Below, one piece after another: positions 13,495-21,037 of a stretch of DNA of 22,152 nt. The stretch is from Geobacter sp. UBA6151 (GTDB lineage Bacteria; Desulfobacterota; Desulfuromonadia; Geobacterales; Pseudopelobacteraceae). The notes below the pieces were generated by a model, which saw only the letters and a list, made by a program, of their open reading frames with translations, ran no database searches and had not been told where the DNA came from. The DNA is taken from NCBI GenBank assembly GCA_002423105.1, contig DIUT01000046.1, positions 1-22,152 of the forward strand, written 5' to 3'. Position 1 is the first letter of the stretch. Each line of letters opens with the position of its first letter. A program made the translations under genes and the position numbers.

Positions 13495-14511
13495 ATGAAG
13501 GTTTATTATGACAAGGATTGTGATCACGGGATTCTGAAGAAGAAAACAGTGGCGGTTATCGGCTATGGTTCACAGGGCCATGCCCATGCGCTGAACCTCA
13601 AGGATTCCGGTGTTGACGTGGTGGTTGGACTTCAGAAGGAATCAGCATCTGTCAAGAAAGCCAAAGCTGCCGGTCTGACGGTCAAAACTACTGCCGAGGC
13701 GGTCAAGGGCGCCGACGTTGTCATGATCCTGCTGCCGGACGAAGTGCAGGGCGACGTCTATCGTGAAGAGATCGGCCCGAACCTGAAGAAGGGAGCTTCC
13801 CTTGCTTTCGGTCACGGTTTTAACATCCACTTCGGTCAGATTGTGCCCCGCGAAGACATCAATGTCTTCATGGTGGCTCCCAAAGGTCCGGGGCATATGG
13901 TGCGCCACGAGTACACCAAGGGGGGCGGGGTTCCTTGTCTGATCGCCATTCATCAGGATCCATCCAAGAAAACCAAGGAAATTGCCCTGGCCTATGCTTC
14001 CGCAGTTGGTGGTGGCCGTTCCGGCATCATCGAGACCTCCTTCAAGGAAGAAACCGAGACTGATCTGTTCGGTGAGCAGGCTGTGCTGTGCGGAGGTATC
14101 TCGGCCCTGATTCAGGCCGGTTTCGAGACCTTGGTTGAGGCCGGATATGCGCCTGAGATGGCCTATTTCGAGTGTCTGCATGAGACCAAGCTAATCGTTG
14201 ACCTGATCTATGAAGGCGGCATCGCCAACATGCGCTACTCGGTTTCCAATACTGCCGAGTATGGTGATCTGACCCGCGGTCCCCGCGTCATTACCGAAGA
14301 GACCAAGTGGGAAATGAAGAAGATTCTTGACGAAATCCAGACCGGCGAATTCTGCAAGGAATGGATGCTGGAGAACAAGGCCAACAAGCCTACGTTCAAT
14401 GCCCTGCGCCGTCGCGGCGCCGAGCACCAGATTGAAGAGGTCGGCGCAAAACTGCGCGCCATGATGCCCTGGATCGGCAAGAACAAGATTGTCGACAAGG
14501 CGAAAAACTAG
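13495..14511 (+). CDS. ilvC: Ketol-acid reductoisomerase, class I
   Basis: A 338-residue enzyme of valine, leucine and isoleucine synthesis; it isomerises and reduces acetolactate or acetohydroxybutyrate. The nucleotide-binding motif is GYGSQGHAHALNLKDSG (residues 23-39). Metal and substrate residues are in TDLFGEQAVLCGG, ECLHETKLIVDLIYEGG and RYSVSNTAEYGD. Length is that of the short class I form. The loop that selects NADPH or NADH reads GLQKESAS (45-52), with Gln where Arg is common. The frame is open back to 13411, but homology and GGGAGG 10 bases upstream set ATG 13495. ilvB and ilvN, often just upstream in this group, are absent here. psd and pssA follow. Confidence 0.97.
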   Translation: MKVYYDKDCDHGILKKKTVAVIGYGSQGHAHALNLKDSGVDVVVGLQKESASVKKAKAAGLTVKTTAEAVKGADVVMILLPDEVQGDVYREEIGPNLKKGASLAFGHGFNIHFGQIVPREDINVFMVAPKGPGHMVRHEYTKGGGVPCLIAIHQDPSKKTKEIALAYASAVGGGRSGIIETSFKEETETDLFGEQAVLCGGISALIQAGFETLVEAGYAPEMAYFECLHETKLIVDLIYEGGIANMRYSVSNTAEYGDLTRGPRVITEETKWEMKKILDEIQTGEFCKEWMLENKANKPTFNALRRRGAEHQIEEVGAKLRAMMPWIGKNKIVDKAKN

Positions 14512-14519
14512 ATAACATG

Positions 14520-14572
14520 CATGACACACAGGGACCCCGTATCCAATGGAAGCGGGGTCCCTGTGCGTCATG
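14520..14572 (+). repeat. Long inverted repeat (20-bp stem) between ilvC and psd
   Basis: Arms 14520-14539 (CATGACACACAGGGACCCCG) and 14553-14572 (CGGGGTCCCTGTGCGTCATG) pair over 20 positions with one A-C mismatch. They enclose 13 bases, in which TCC/GGA can pair further. There is no T-tract after it, so it is not a standard intrinsic terminator. It ends 12 bases before the psd start codon. A processing or stability element, a factor-dependent stop or a REP-like element are all possible. Confidence 0.85.
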
Positions 14573-14584
14573 TAGCGGGAAATC

Positions 14585-15244
14585 ATGCGTCCATCGAATC
14601 TATTGATTACCCCTGAGGGGTATCCCTATATCGCATACAGCTTTGGTCTTTTTCTGCTTCTGTTCTGTGGCGCAGTGCTGTTTTCTTCTGCAGCCTTAGC
14701 AGTTCCGGCAGCCATTGTTCTGCTGCTATCAGTTTTTGTTGTTTCATTCTTCCGTAACCCACAGCGGACTCCCCCTGCCGATAGCTCCCTGGTTGTGGCG
14801 CCTGCGGATGGCACGGTGGTGTACGTCGGTCCGGCACAACAGGAGCATCTGGGGGATTGCGTCAAGATCAGCATTTTTATGTCGGTCTTTAACGTGCATA
14901 TTAACTGGGTTCCTTTTGGTGGCAGAGTTGTCGACCGTTTTTATCGCCAGGGCCGTTTTCTCGATGCCCGCGATCCACGGGTGTCCAGCGAGAATGAACA
15001 GCTCGGGCTGGTTGTGGAAACTGATGGCGGGCAGCGGATGGTTGCGGTACAGATTGCCGGACTGGTTGCCCGCAGAATTATCTGCTACGCGGAGATTGGG
15101 GACCGGTTGGAGCGCGGCAGGCGCTACGGTCTGATCCGGTTTGGTTCACGGGTGGATCTCTACCTTCCGGCAGCTTTTTCTCCGCTGGTGGAGACCGGAG
15201 AGATTACCGTGGCTGGGGAAACACCGTTAGGCAGCCTGACATAG
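14585..15244 (+). CDS. psd: Phosphatidylserine decarboxylase, short form
   Basis: A 219-residue membrane-bound enzyme that turns phosphatidylserine into phosphatidylethanolamine. Two hydrophobic segments lie at about residues 13-54, then FFRNPQR and APADGTVVYVG. FNVHINWVPFGG is the conserved active-site His region. The self-cleavage site is Gly187-Ser188 in IRFGSRVDLYLP; the Ser becomes the pyruvoyl group of the alpha chain. The short length and FGS (rather than LGST) site are those of the Psd subfamily in deltaproteobacteria and many others. It sits 73 bases after ilvC, beyond the long hairpin, and its ribosome-binding site (GCGGGA) is weak. pssA, the preceding pathway step, follows 21 bases later. 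Confidence 0.95.
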   Translation: MRPSNLLITPEGYPYIAYSFGLFLLLFCGAVLFSSAALAVPAAIVLLLSVFVVSFFRNPQRTPPADSSLVVAPADGTVVYVGPAQQEHLGDCVKISIFMSVFNVHINWVPFGGRVVDRFYRQGRFLDARDPRVSSENEQLGLVVETDGGQRMVAVQIAGLVARRIICYAEIGDRLERGRRYGLIRFGSRVDLYLPAAFSPLVETGEITVAGETPLGSLT

Positions 15245-15265
15245 GCAGCTAAGGAGTTCGTGAAT

Positions 15266-16057
15266 ATGGGAAATCCCGCACAGCAGCCCGTGGTTGAAAA
15301 GTCAGAAAATATACGGCGGGGTATCTATATACTGCCCAATTTGTTGACTACCGGTTCGCTCTTCTCCGGCTTCTACAGCATTGTCGCCACGTTGAACGGC
15401 AATTACTCCACAGCAGCGCTCTGGGTGTTCATTGCCTTGATCTTTGATGGATTGGATGGAAAGGTTGCCCGGCTGACCGGCACCACCAGCCGGTTCGGGG
15501 TTGAATATGACTCTTTGGCTGACCTGGTGGCGTTTGGCGTATCCCCTGGTCTTATGATGTACGCTTGGGTGTTGAAGCCCTTCGGACGTCTGGGCTGGCT
15601 GGCCGCCTTTCTCTTTGTGGCCTGTGGCGCGTTACGTCTTGCCCGCTTCAACGTCCAAGTTAATACGGTTGAGATGACCCGTTTTGTTGGGCTGCCGATC
15701 CCCGCAGCAGCCTGCATGGTCTCGTCAACGGTGCTGCTTTTCAGTCACTTTGGCTGGCCCAGCTCTTATAAACGCCTTGCTGTGATTGTCTTGATCTACC
15801 TGCTTGCCTTCCTGATGGTTTCCAGTATCCGGTATTATTCCTTCAAGGACCCTGAGATCATCAAGCGCCAGCCGTTTGGTTTTCTGGTGCTGGCCATCGT
15901 GCTGTTGATTATTGTTGCGGCTGAGCCGGCAGTCATGGTGTTTGTGCTTATGCTTTGTTATGTGTTGTCAGGACCGTTGACGGCTTTGATTACCTGGCCC
16001 AGGCGCAGGCGTCTGGAAAAAGCGATTCACAAGGGTCATGAAGACATGTCTCACTAA
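15266..16057 (+). CDS. pssA: CDP-diacylglycerol-serine O-phosphatidyltransferase
   Basis: A 263-residue integral membrane enzyme that makes phosphatidylserine from CDP-diacylglycerol and serine. The CDP-alcohol phosphotransferase motif DGx2ARx8Gx3Dx3D is complete: D64, G65, A68, R69, G78, D82, D86. About seven hydrophobic segments follow, and the C-terminus is basic (WPRRRRLEKAIHKGH). GTG 15260 is in frame, but AAGGAG (15251-15256) lies 9 bases from ATG 15266 and only 3 from the GTG. It works directly before Psd in phosphatidylethanolamine synthesis. leuA, often the next gene in relatives, is not here; the convergent yfcE-like gene ends 7 bases away. Confidence 0.95.
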   Translation: MGNPAQQPVVEKSENIRRGIYILPNLLTTGSLFSGFYSIVATLNGNYSTAALWVFIALIFDGLDGKVARLTGTTSRFGVEYDSLADLVAFGVSPGLMMYAWVLKPFGRLGWLAAFLFVACGALRLARFNVQVNTVEMTRFVGLPIPAAACMVSSTVLLFSHFGWPSSYKRLAVIVLIYLLAFLMVSSIRYYSFKDPEIIKRQPFGFLVLAIVLLIIVAAEPAVMVFVLMLCYVLSGPLTALITWPRRRRLEKAIHKGHEDMSH

Positions 16058-16064
16058 CCCTCTG

Positions 16065-16538
16065 CTAGCACGGGAGGGGGTGAATCGTCGCCTGAAAACC
16101 ATCGTCTCCGATCTCCAGGAGGGCGCAGGACTGGAACGATGCTTGGCTGAAGAGGGTGCCGGGATTAATAAGCAGTATTCCTGATCTCTTTTCAATCATG
16201 GCCAGGTGTGTATGACCGTAAAGTATGGCCTGAACCCCTGCCTCACAACCTCTGGCCTCAAGCTTCGCAAGACCTGCCTTGACGCCGTACCGGTCACCGT
16301 GACAGATTAAGACCTTCACCCCTTTCCATTCACACAGAAGTTCACGGGGGGCGGCAGAGCCTACGTCGCAGTTACCTGCTACCCTGACAGATGCAGTGGT
16401 ATCGATGCTTTCAAGCAGACGAATATCCGCTTCTCCATCACCGCAATGCACCACCAGATCAACCGGCTGCAAAGCGTGCAATGCCAGAACGATTCCGGTG
16501 TCATTACCGTGGGTATCTGATACGATAAGAATTCTCAT
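16065..16538 (-). CDS. YfcE/MJ0936-type metallophosphoesterase
   Basis: A 157-residue calcineurin-like phosphoesterase. Metal-binding motifs are all present: SDTHG (D8, H10), HCGDGE (D34), GNCD (N56), CHGDRYG (H80) and GHTH (H109, H111). Relatives hydrolyse phosphodiesters in vitro, often cyclic nucleotides or artificial substrates; the cellular substrate is not known. It is a cytosolic single-domain protein of usual size. It is convergent with pssA and divergent from sppA (48 bases between start codons), so it probably has its own promoter in or near that short gap. Confidence 0.9.
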   Translation of the reverse strand: MRILIVSDTHGNDTGIVLALHALQPVDLVVHCGDGEADIRLLESIDTTASVRVAGNCDVGSAAPRELLCEWKGVKVLICHGDRYGVKAGLAKLEARGCEAGVQAILYGHTHLAMIEKRSGILLINPGTLFSQASFQSCALLEIGDDGFQATIHPLPC

Positions 16539-16586
16539 GATACATCAAACCTTGAAAACGGCTGACAGCCGGTTTGGGAGTTAGCA

Positions 16587-17477
16587 ATGTCACTGAAAAA
16601 AATTCTGCTGGCCATTGGCGGTATTTTTGCCGGTCTGCTGCTGTTGCTGATCGGATCAATACTGGTGGCGCACTTTGTCCTGCGGGACGGAGAAGAAGGC
16701 TACTCTGCCAATCGCAGCGGTGTCGGTCTGGTGGAGGTGCGGGGCATGATCCTGGATTCCAGGGAGCCGGTCCGCCAGCTGCGCCACTTCATGAAAAAAG
16801 ATGAAATCAAGGCAGTGGTACTGCGTATCGATTCGCCGGGTGGTGTTGTGGGTCCGTCCCAGGAAATCCATGACGAAGTGCGCAAGCTGGCTCAGAAAAA
16901 GAAGGTGGTGGTCTCCATGGGGAGCATGGCGGCTTCAGGTGGCTACTATATTGCCGCGCCTGCCACCGTGATTTATGCCAATCCCGGAACCATCACCGCC
17001 AGCATCGGGGTGCTCATAAAATTCTCTAACATTGAGGGGCTGTTGGACAAGATCGGCATCAAGTCCAGCACCATCAAGACCGGGGTTTTCAAGGATGCCG
17101 GTTCACCGAATCGTGCCTTGACCGCGGAAGAGCGGGCGATGTTCCAGGCGGTGATCGACAGCACGCATGAACAGTTTGTCCGGGCTGTTGCCGAGGGGCG
17201 TAAATTGCCGCTGGAACAGGTGCGGGCGCTGGCCGATGGCCGGATACTATCCGGTGAACAGGCCAAAGCGGTCAAGTTGGTGGACAAACTGGGCAACCAG
17301 CAGGAAGCCATTGCCGAGGCCGGACGGCTTGCCGGAATTATGGGAGAACCGTCCGTGATTCTGCCGCCCAAAAAGAAAGTGAACTACCTTGACCTGCTGA
17401 CTGAAGGGCCGGAACAGAGTATCAACGGAATCATGAACAGAATTGGCGGAAAAGGGTTGCAGCTTCTGTACGAATAA
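16587..17477 (+). CDS. sppA: Signal peptide peptidase SppA, 36K type
   Basis: A 296-residue membrane serine protease (family S49) that degrades signal peptides released by signal peptidases and may act on other membrane proteins. One N-terminal membrane helix is at about residues 6-32. RIDSPGGVVGPSQEI is at 80-94. The catalytic Ser117 is in MAASGGYYIA, and Lys169 in TGVFKDAGSPNR completes the dyad. The 52-residue spacing equals that of the Bacillus enzyme. This is the short, single-domain form, not the 67K E. coli form. GGGAG stands 6 bases before the ATG. It converges with the DAHP synthase gene 27 bases downstream. Confidence 0.95.
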   Translation: MSLKKILLAIGGIFAGLLLLLIGSILVAHFVLRDGEEGYSANRSGVGLVEVRGMILDSREPVRQLRHFMKKDEIKAVVLRIDSPGGVVGPSQEIHDEVRKLAQKKKVVVSMGSMAASGGYYIAAPATVIYANPGTITASIGVLIKFSNIEGLLDKIGIKSSTIKTGVFKDAGSPNRALTAEERAMFQAVIDSTHEQFVRAVAEGRKLPLEQVRALADGRILSGEQAKAVKLVDKLGNQQEAIAEAGRLAGIMGEPSVILPPKKKVNYLDLLTEGPEQSINGIMNRIGGKGLQLLYE

Positions 17478-17504
17478 GGAAATTCTATTGATCCTTGTCC
17501 CTGG

Positions 17505-18557
17505 TTACTTACGTCCCCGTAGGCGTTTGTGGGCCTCCAACAGGATTTTCTCCGTCGTTTGCCAGCCAAGGCAGGCATCGGTGATTGAAACGCCGAATGT
17601 AAGTTGTGAATGATCGTCAGGAACCTTCTGGCTGCCTTCCTCAAGGTAACTTTCAATCATAAGCCCGGAGATGGACTGGTTGCCGTCAACCACCTGCCCG
17701 ATGACATTTTCAAGAACATCCGGTTGCTTGCGATAATCCTTGTTGGAGTTGCCGTGGCTGCAATCTACCATGATGGTGGGGGCGCTGTTATTCTTCTTCA
17801 GTATTTCTTCGGTGTTGGTTATATCTTCCGGCAAGTAATTGGGTTTTCTGGTGCCGCCCCGCAGTACGATATGCACATCAGGATTTCCGGCGGTCTGGAT
17901 GATGGAAGCCCGACCCTCACGGTTGATGCCAAGAAAATTGTGGGGCGCCCTGGCCGAGGTCATGGCGTCGATGGCTATCTGCAGGTTGCCGTCGGTGCCA
18001 TTTTTGAAGCCGATCGGGAAGGAGAGGCCACTGGCCAGTTCCCGGTGGGTTTGAGATTCGGTGGTGCGGGCTCCGATGGCACCCCAGGAGATCAGGTCAG
18101 CAACATATTCCGGGGTGATCGGATCCAGCATCTCGTTGGCGACCGGGATTTCCAGCGAGGTCAAGGTGCAGAGCAATCCCCTTGCAATCCCCAGACCTTT
18201 GGAAATCTGATGGGTGCCGTTCATGTCCGGATCGTTGATCAGTCCCTTCCAGCCAACGGTTGTCCGTGGTTTTTCAAAGTAGACCCGCATGACCAGAAGC
18301 AGTTGGTCATCAACCCGGCGTGAAAGGTCTGCCAGCCGTCTGGCGTATTCAACGGCAGCGTCAGGGTCGTGGATGGAGCAGGGGCCTACCACCACCATCA
18401 GCCGCCGGTCGCGCCGCTGAATGATATCCTTGATCCTCTCCCTGCTACGGGAGACAAACTCCCGGGCCTGTTCGGTCATGGGGAAAACCTGACGCAGGTC
18501 TGCTGGAGCGATGATCGGTGTTATTGCAGTTATTTTAAGGTTGTTGGTCTTGATCAT
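17505..18557 (-). CDS. aroF: 3-deoxy-7-phosphoheptulonate synthase, type I (AroF/G/H family)
   Basis: A 350-residue enzyme that joins phosphoenolpyruvate and erythrose 4-phosphate in the first step of aromatic amino-acid synthesis. Motifs are VVGPCSIHDP (metal ligand Cys60), MRVYFEKPRTTVGWKG, ARTTESQTHRELASG, GFKNGTDGN, RGGTRKPNY and DCSHGNSNKD. Length matches the E. coli AroF/G/H isoenzymes, which are feedback-inhibited by Tyr, Phe or Trp. Which amino acid acts here cannot be told from the sequence, so the letter F is provisional. GAGGA precedes the ATG. It is a single gene, divergent from gmhB, and I see no Trp or Tyr attenuator in the 65-base gap. Confidence 0.95.
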   Translation of the reverse strand: MIKTNNLKITAITPIIAPADLRQVFPMTEQAREFVSRSRERIKDIIQRRDRRLMVVVGPCSIHDPDAAVEYARRLADLSRRVDDQLLLVMRVYFEKPRTTVGWKGLINDPDMNGTHQISKGLGIARGLLCTLTSLEIPVANEMLDPITPEYVADLISWGAIGARTTESQTHRELASGLSFPIGFKNGTDGNLQIAIDAMTSARAPHNFLGINREGRASIIQTAGNPDVHIVLRGGTRKPNYLPEDITNTEEILKKNNSAPTIMVDCSHGNSNKDYRKQPDVLENVIGQVVDGNQSISGLMIESYLEEGSQKVPDDHSQLTFGVSITDACLGWQTTEKILLEAHKRLRGRK

Positions 18558-18580
18558 GTAAGGTTCCTCGCAGTGTATAT

Positions 18581-18599
18581 GAATCTTGAAAAGAGATTC
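18581..18599. promoter_or_regulatory. Inverted repeat between aroF and gmhB, possible operator
   Basis: GAATCT and AGATTC form a perfect 6-base inverted repeat with a 7-base spacer in the 65-base gap between divergent aroF and gmhB. It could be a regulator site. The short arms make chance occurrence plausible. Confidence 0.2.
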
Positions 18600-18622
18600 C
18601 TTTTACTGGATTGGAGTGTAAC

Positions 18623-19198
18623 TTGTCAAATTCAAACCGTTTTGATGCTATCAAACCGGCAGTTTTTCTGGACCGCGACGGTACGCTGAATGTGGAAAAG
18701 AACTATCTGTACCGCGCGGAGGATTTCGAATTCATACCGGGGGCTCCGGAGGCAGTTCGTATGCTGAACCGTGCCGGTCTCTTTGTGGTGGTGCTAACCA
18801 ATCAGTCCGGTATTGCCAGAGGGTACTATTCGGAAGCTGATCTGCACCAGCTTCACCGTCATATTGACACAATGCTGGCTGCTGCTGATGCGCGGGTGGA
18901 TGCCTGGTATTACTGTCCCCACCACCCTGAAGGTCAGGAGCCGTACCGGCATGTTTGTGATTGTCGCAAGCCGCTGCCCGGTATGTTGTTTCAGGCTGCC
19001 GCAGAACACGGTATTGATCTTTCCCGTTCCTGGATGGTGGGGGATAAGGCGATTGATGTTGAAGCAAGCGGTGCGGCAGGGTGCCGCCCGCTTCTGGTGC
19101 TTACCGGCTATGGCGCTTTCGAGCAGGCGCAGGTCCCTGCCGGAGTGCCCTGTTGCGCTGACCTGCTGGAGGCTGCAAAGCTGATTACCACGGTTTGA
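18623..19198 (+). CDS. gmhB: D-glycero-beta-D-manno-heptose-1,7-bisphosphate 7-phosphatase
   Basis: A 191-residue HAD-superfamily phosphatase of ADP-heptose synthesis for the LPS inner core. The nucleophile region is FLDRDGTLN (Asp17, Asp19), and TNQSGIARGYY holds the motif II Thr. CPHHPEG and CDCRKPLPGM form the zinc-binding Cys/His set, and MVGDKAIDVEA carries the Mg-binding Asp. No ATG is available: in-frame TTG codons are at 18611 and 18623. GGAG at 18613-18616 stands 6 bases before TTG 18623 and overlaps the other, so 18623 is preferred; the choice adds or removes four residues. It lies 3' of aroF (divergent) and upstream of rfbA. The rest of the heptose pathway is not in this window. 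Confidence 0.92.
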   Translation: MSNSNRFDAIKPAVFLDRDGTLNVEKNYLYRAEDFEFIPGAPEAVRMLNRAGLFVVVLTNQSGIARGYYSEADLHQLHRHIDTMLAAADARVDAWYYCPHHPEGQEPYRHVCDCRKPLPGMLFQAAAEHGIDLSRSWMVGDKAIDVEASGAAGCRPLLVLTGYGAFEQAQVPAGVPCCADLLEAAKLITTV

Positions 19199-19222
19199 CA
19201 GAGAGTCGAAAGTTATGTTACT

Positions 19223-19267
19223 GCCAATAGGACCTATACGTCGTATATGACCTATTGGCCCTATTGG
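19223..19267. repeat. Five degenerate 9-bp tandem repeats with dyad symmetry
   Basis: Five units in exact 9-base register: GCCAATAGG, ACCTATACG, TCGTATATG, ACCTATTGG, CCCTATTGG. The consensus is close to ACCTATTGG. The first and fourth units also form a perfect 9-base inverted repeat (GCCAATAGG at 19223-19231, CCTATTGGC at 19251-19259), and the middle is palindromic around TATACG-T-CGTATA. It lies between gmhB and rfbA, 19 bases before the rfbA start. There is no T-tract. Function is unknown. Confidence 0.8.
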
Positions 19268-19286
19268 AAACTTGAAAGGATATCAA

Positions 19287-20177
19287 ATGCCTCCAATCAC
19301 CAAAGGAATCGTGCTGGCGGGTGGCGCTGGCAGTCGGCTTTATCCGTTGACCCTGGTGGCCAGCAAGCAGTTGCAGCCGGTGTATGACAAGCCGATGATC
19401 TATTATCCTCTGGCGACACTGATGGCGGCGGGCATACGCGATATTCTGCTGATCTCAACGCCCCAGGATACCCCCCGTTTTCAGGATCTTTTGGGAGACG
19501 GCTCCCGTTGGGGAGTCAAACTTACCTATGCTGTCCAGCCGGAGCCGAAAGGTATTGCCCAGGCATTTCTGATCGGGGAACAGTTCATTGATGGCAAGCC
19601 GGTCTGCCTGATTCTGGGTGACAACATTTTTTACGGCAAAATGCATCTGGACCGTCAGGTGTCAGGATTTGACGGAGGGGCACGGGTTTTCGGCTATTAT
19701 GTTCACGATCCTGAACGGTACGGGGTGGTGGAGTTTGATGCAGAGGGAAGGGTGTTGTCTCTGGAAGAGAAGCCGAAGCAGCCAAAATCACACTATGCGG
19801 TGCCGGGCCTGTACCTGTACGATGAGCAGGTGGTGGAGATTGCCCGTACCATGCAGCCGTCTCCCCGCGGTGAATTGGAAATAACCGATGTCAACCTCGA
19901 ATATCTGCGGCGCGGTCGATTGCTGGTGGAGCGGCTGGGCAGGGGCATTGCCTGGCTGGATACCGGCACCCACAAATCGCTCCTGGAAGCCAGTTCTTTT
20001 ATTGAAACTCTTGAAGCCCGTCAGGGCTTGAAAATAGCCTGCCTTGAAGAGATCGCCCTGCATAGGGGGTTCATTGACTGCGGCGACATGGCGGCAGTGA
20101 TCGAGCAGACACCGGTTTCTCCCTACCGGGAATATCTGCAGCAGGTTTTACGGGAGGCGCACTGCGGCCTGCTCTGA
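19287..20177 (+). CDS. rfbA: Glucose-1-phosphate thymidylyltransferase
   Basis: A 296-residue nucleotidyltransferase that makes dTDP-glucose, the first step toward dTDP-rhamnose and related sugars of O-antigen. The signature KGIVLAGGAGSRLYPLT is at residues 6-22, then SKQLQPVYDKPMIYYPL. LGDNIFYG carries the metal-binding Asp, LEEKPKQPKS binds sugar phosphate, and WLDTGTHKSLLEAS lies further on. Length is normal. An in-frame TTG lies at 19272, but AAAGGA (19275-19280) is 6 bases from ATG 19287, which matches the family N-terminus. rfbB, rfbC and rfbD are not adjacent; mreC follows 23 bases later, suggesting co-transcription. Confidence 0.95.
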   Translation: MPPITKGIVLAGGAGSRLYPLTLVASKQLQPVYDKPMIYYPLATLMAAGIRDILLISTPQDTPRFQDLLGDGSRWGVKLTYAVQPEPKGIAQAFLIGEQFIDGKPVCLILGDNIFYGKMHLDRQVSGFDGGARVFGYYVHDPERYGVVEFDAEGRVLSLEEKPKQPKSHYAVPGLYLYDEQVVEIARTMQPSPRGELEITDVNLEYLRRGRLLVERLGRGIAWLDTGTHKSLLEASSFIETLEARQGLKIACLEEIALHRGFIDCGDMAAVIEQTPVSPYREYLQQVLREAHCGLL

Positions 20178-20200
20178 CAGGCTTGGTTCGTGTATTCGTT

Positions 20201-21025
20201 ATGTTACATTTCATCCGCAAACATATTTTGCATATTGTTGTGGGCATCGGCCTGCTGACGGCCTTGCTTGTCTACAGTTTAAATCTTCCCAAGGCCGGTC
20301 AGGCCAACATGGTGGAACGATCAGTGGGAAGCATTCTGGCGCCTGTCCAGGGAGAAGTTTCCCGCGGTGCATATTTTCCCCTGTTGATTTGGGAAAATTA
20401 TATGGCCTTGGTGAATGTGCGCCGGGAAAATCAGCGTTTGAAGGTGGATGTCAGGGAATTGAACAGCCGTCTGGCTTCTGCCGAAGAAGCCAGGCTGGAA
20501 AATGAGCGTCTGAACGCTCTTATGAACCTGCGCAGAACCATCAAGGAGCGGGCTGTGACAGCGCAGGTCATCGGTGAGGACGTGACCCCCTGGTTTCGTA
20601 CCCTCACCATTGACAGGGGGAGCGAGGATGGTCTGCGTGACGGGATGCCGGTACTGGCTGTCGGCGGTGTTGTGGGGCAGACGGTTAAAGTGACCGCCAA
20701 TTCAAGCCGGGTAATGTTGTTAACCGACAATGCCAGCGGTATTGCGGCGGTTATCCAGCGTTCGCGAGCCAGAGGGGTTGTTAAGGGCAAGGGCGACAAC
20801 CTCTGTTCTTTGGAATTTGCCATGCGTGGTGAAGATGTCCAGGTAGGAGATCAGGTGATTACTTCCGGAGTCGGCGGTATTTTTCCCAAAGGGAGTCTGA
20901 TTGGCGAAGTAACCATGGTGAAAAAAGGTGAGTATGGCGTGTTCCAGACCGTTACCATTCGTCCTGCTGTCAACAGTGCCCGCCTGGAAGAAGTGCTGGT
21001 GGTACTGCGCACAACACAGGAATAG
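20201..21025 (+). CDS. mreC: Rod shape-determining protein MreC
   Basis: A 274-residue bitopic inner-membrane protein of the elongasome that links the MreB cytoskeleton to PBP2. A short cytoplasmic start and one membrane helix (about residues 9-27) are followed by SVGSILAPVQ and a coiled coil at about 70-113 (VRRENQRLKVDVRELNSRLA, then EEARLENERLNALMNLR). The periplasmic beta-domains contain DRGSEDGLRDGMPVL, VGQTVKVTANSSRVMLLTD and GDQVITSGVGGIFPKG. TTG 20183 is in frame upstream, but ATG 20201 gives the usual N-terminus; neither has a strong ribosome-binding site. mreD follows after 12 bases. mreB is not beside it in this window. Confidence 0.94.
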   Translation: MLHFIRKHILHIVVGIGLLTALLVYSLNLPKAGQANMVERSVGSILAPVQGEVSRGAYFPLLIWENYMALVNVRRENQRLKVDVRELNSRLASAEEARLENERLNALMNLRRTIKERAVTAQVIGEDVTPWFRTLTIDRGSEDGLRDGMPVLAVGGVVGQTVKVTANSSRVMLLTDNASGIAAVIQRSRARGVVKGKGDNLCSLEFAMRGEDVQVGDQVITSGVGGIFPKGSLIGEVTMVKKGEYGVFQTVTIRPAVNSARLEEVLVVLRTTQE

Positions 21026-21037
21026 GACCGTATCCGG

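Noticed and set aside
14520..14572. Simple intrinsic terminator of ilvC
   Set aside because: The stem is long but the following bases (TAGCGGGAAATC) contain no T-run, so I list it as an inverted repeat.
16058..16078. CCCTC/GAGGG hairpin between pssA and the yfcE-like gene as terminator
   Set aside because: It has only five pairs and an 11-base loop, overlaps the yfcE stop and has no T-tract.
16559..16571. CGGCTGACAGCCG dyad in the yfcE/sppA gap as operator
   Set aside because: It has five-base arms with three-base spacing in a 48-base gap, and chance is too likely. It could equally be a small hairpin in the sppA leader.
17610..18323. 237-codon plus-strand open frame inside the DAHP synthase gene
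   Set aside because: It is the antisense shadow of a well-identified enzyme, with low-complexity Gly/Asp/Val content and no family match.
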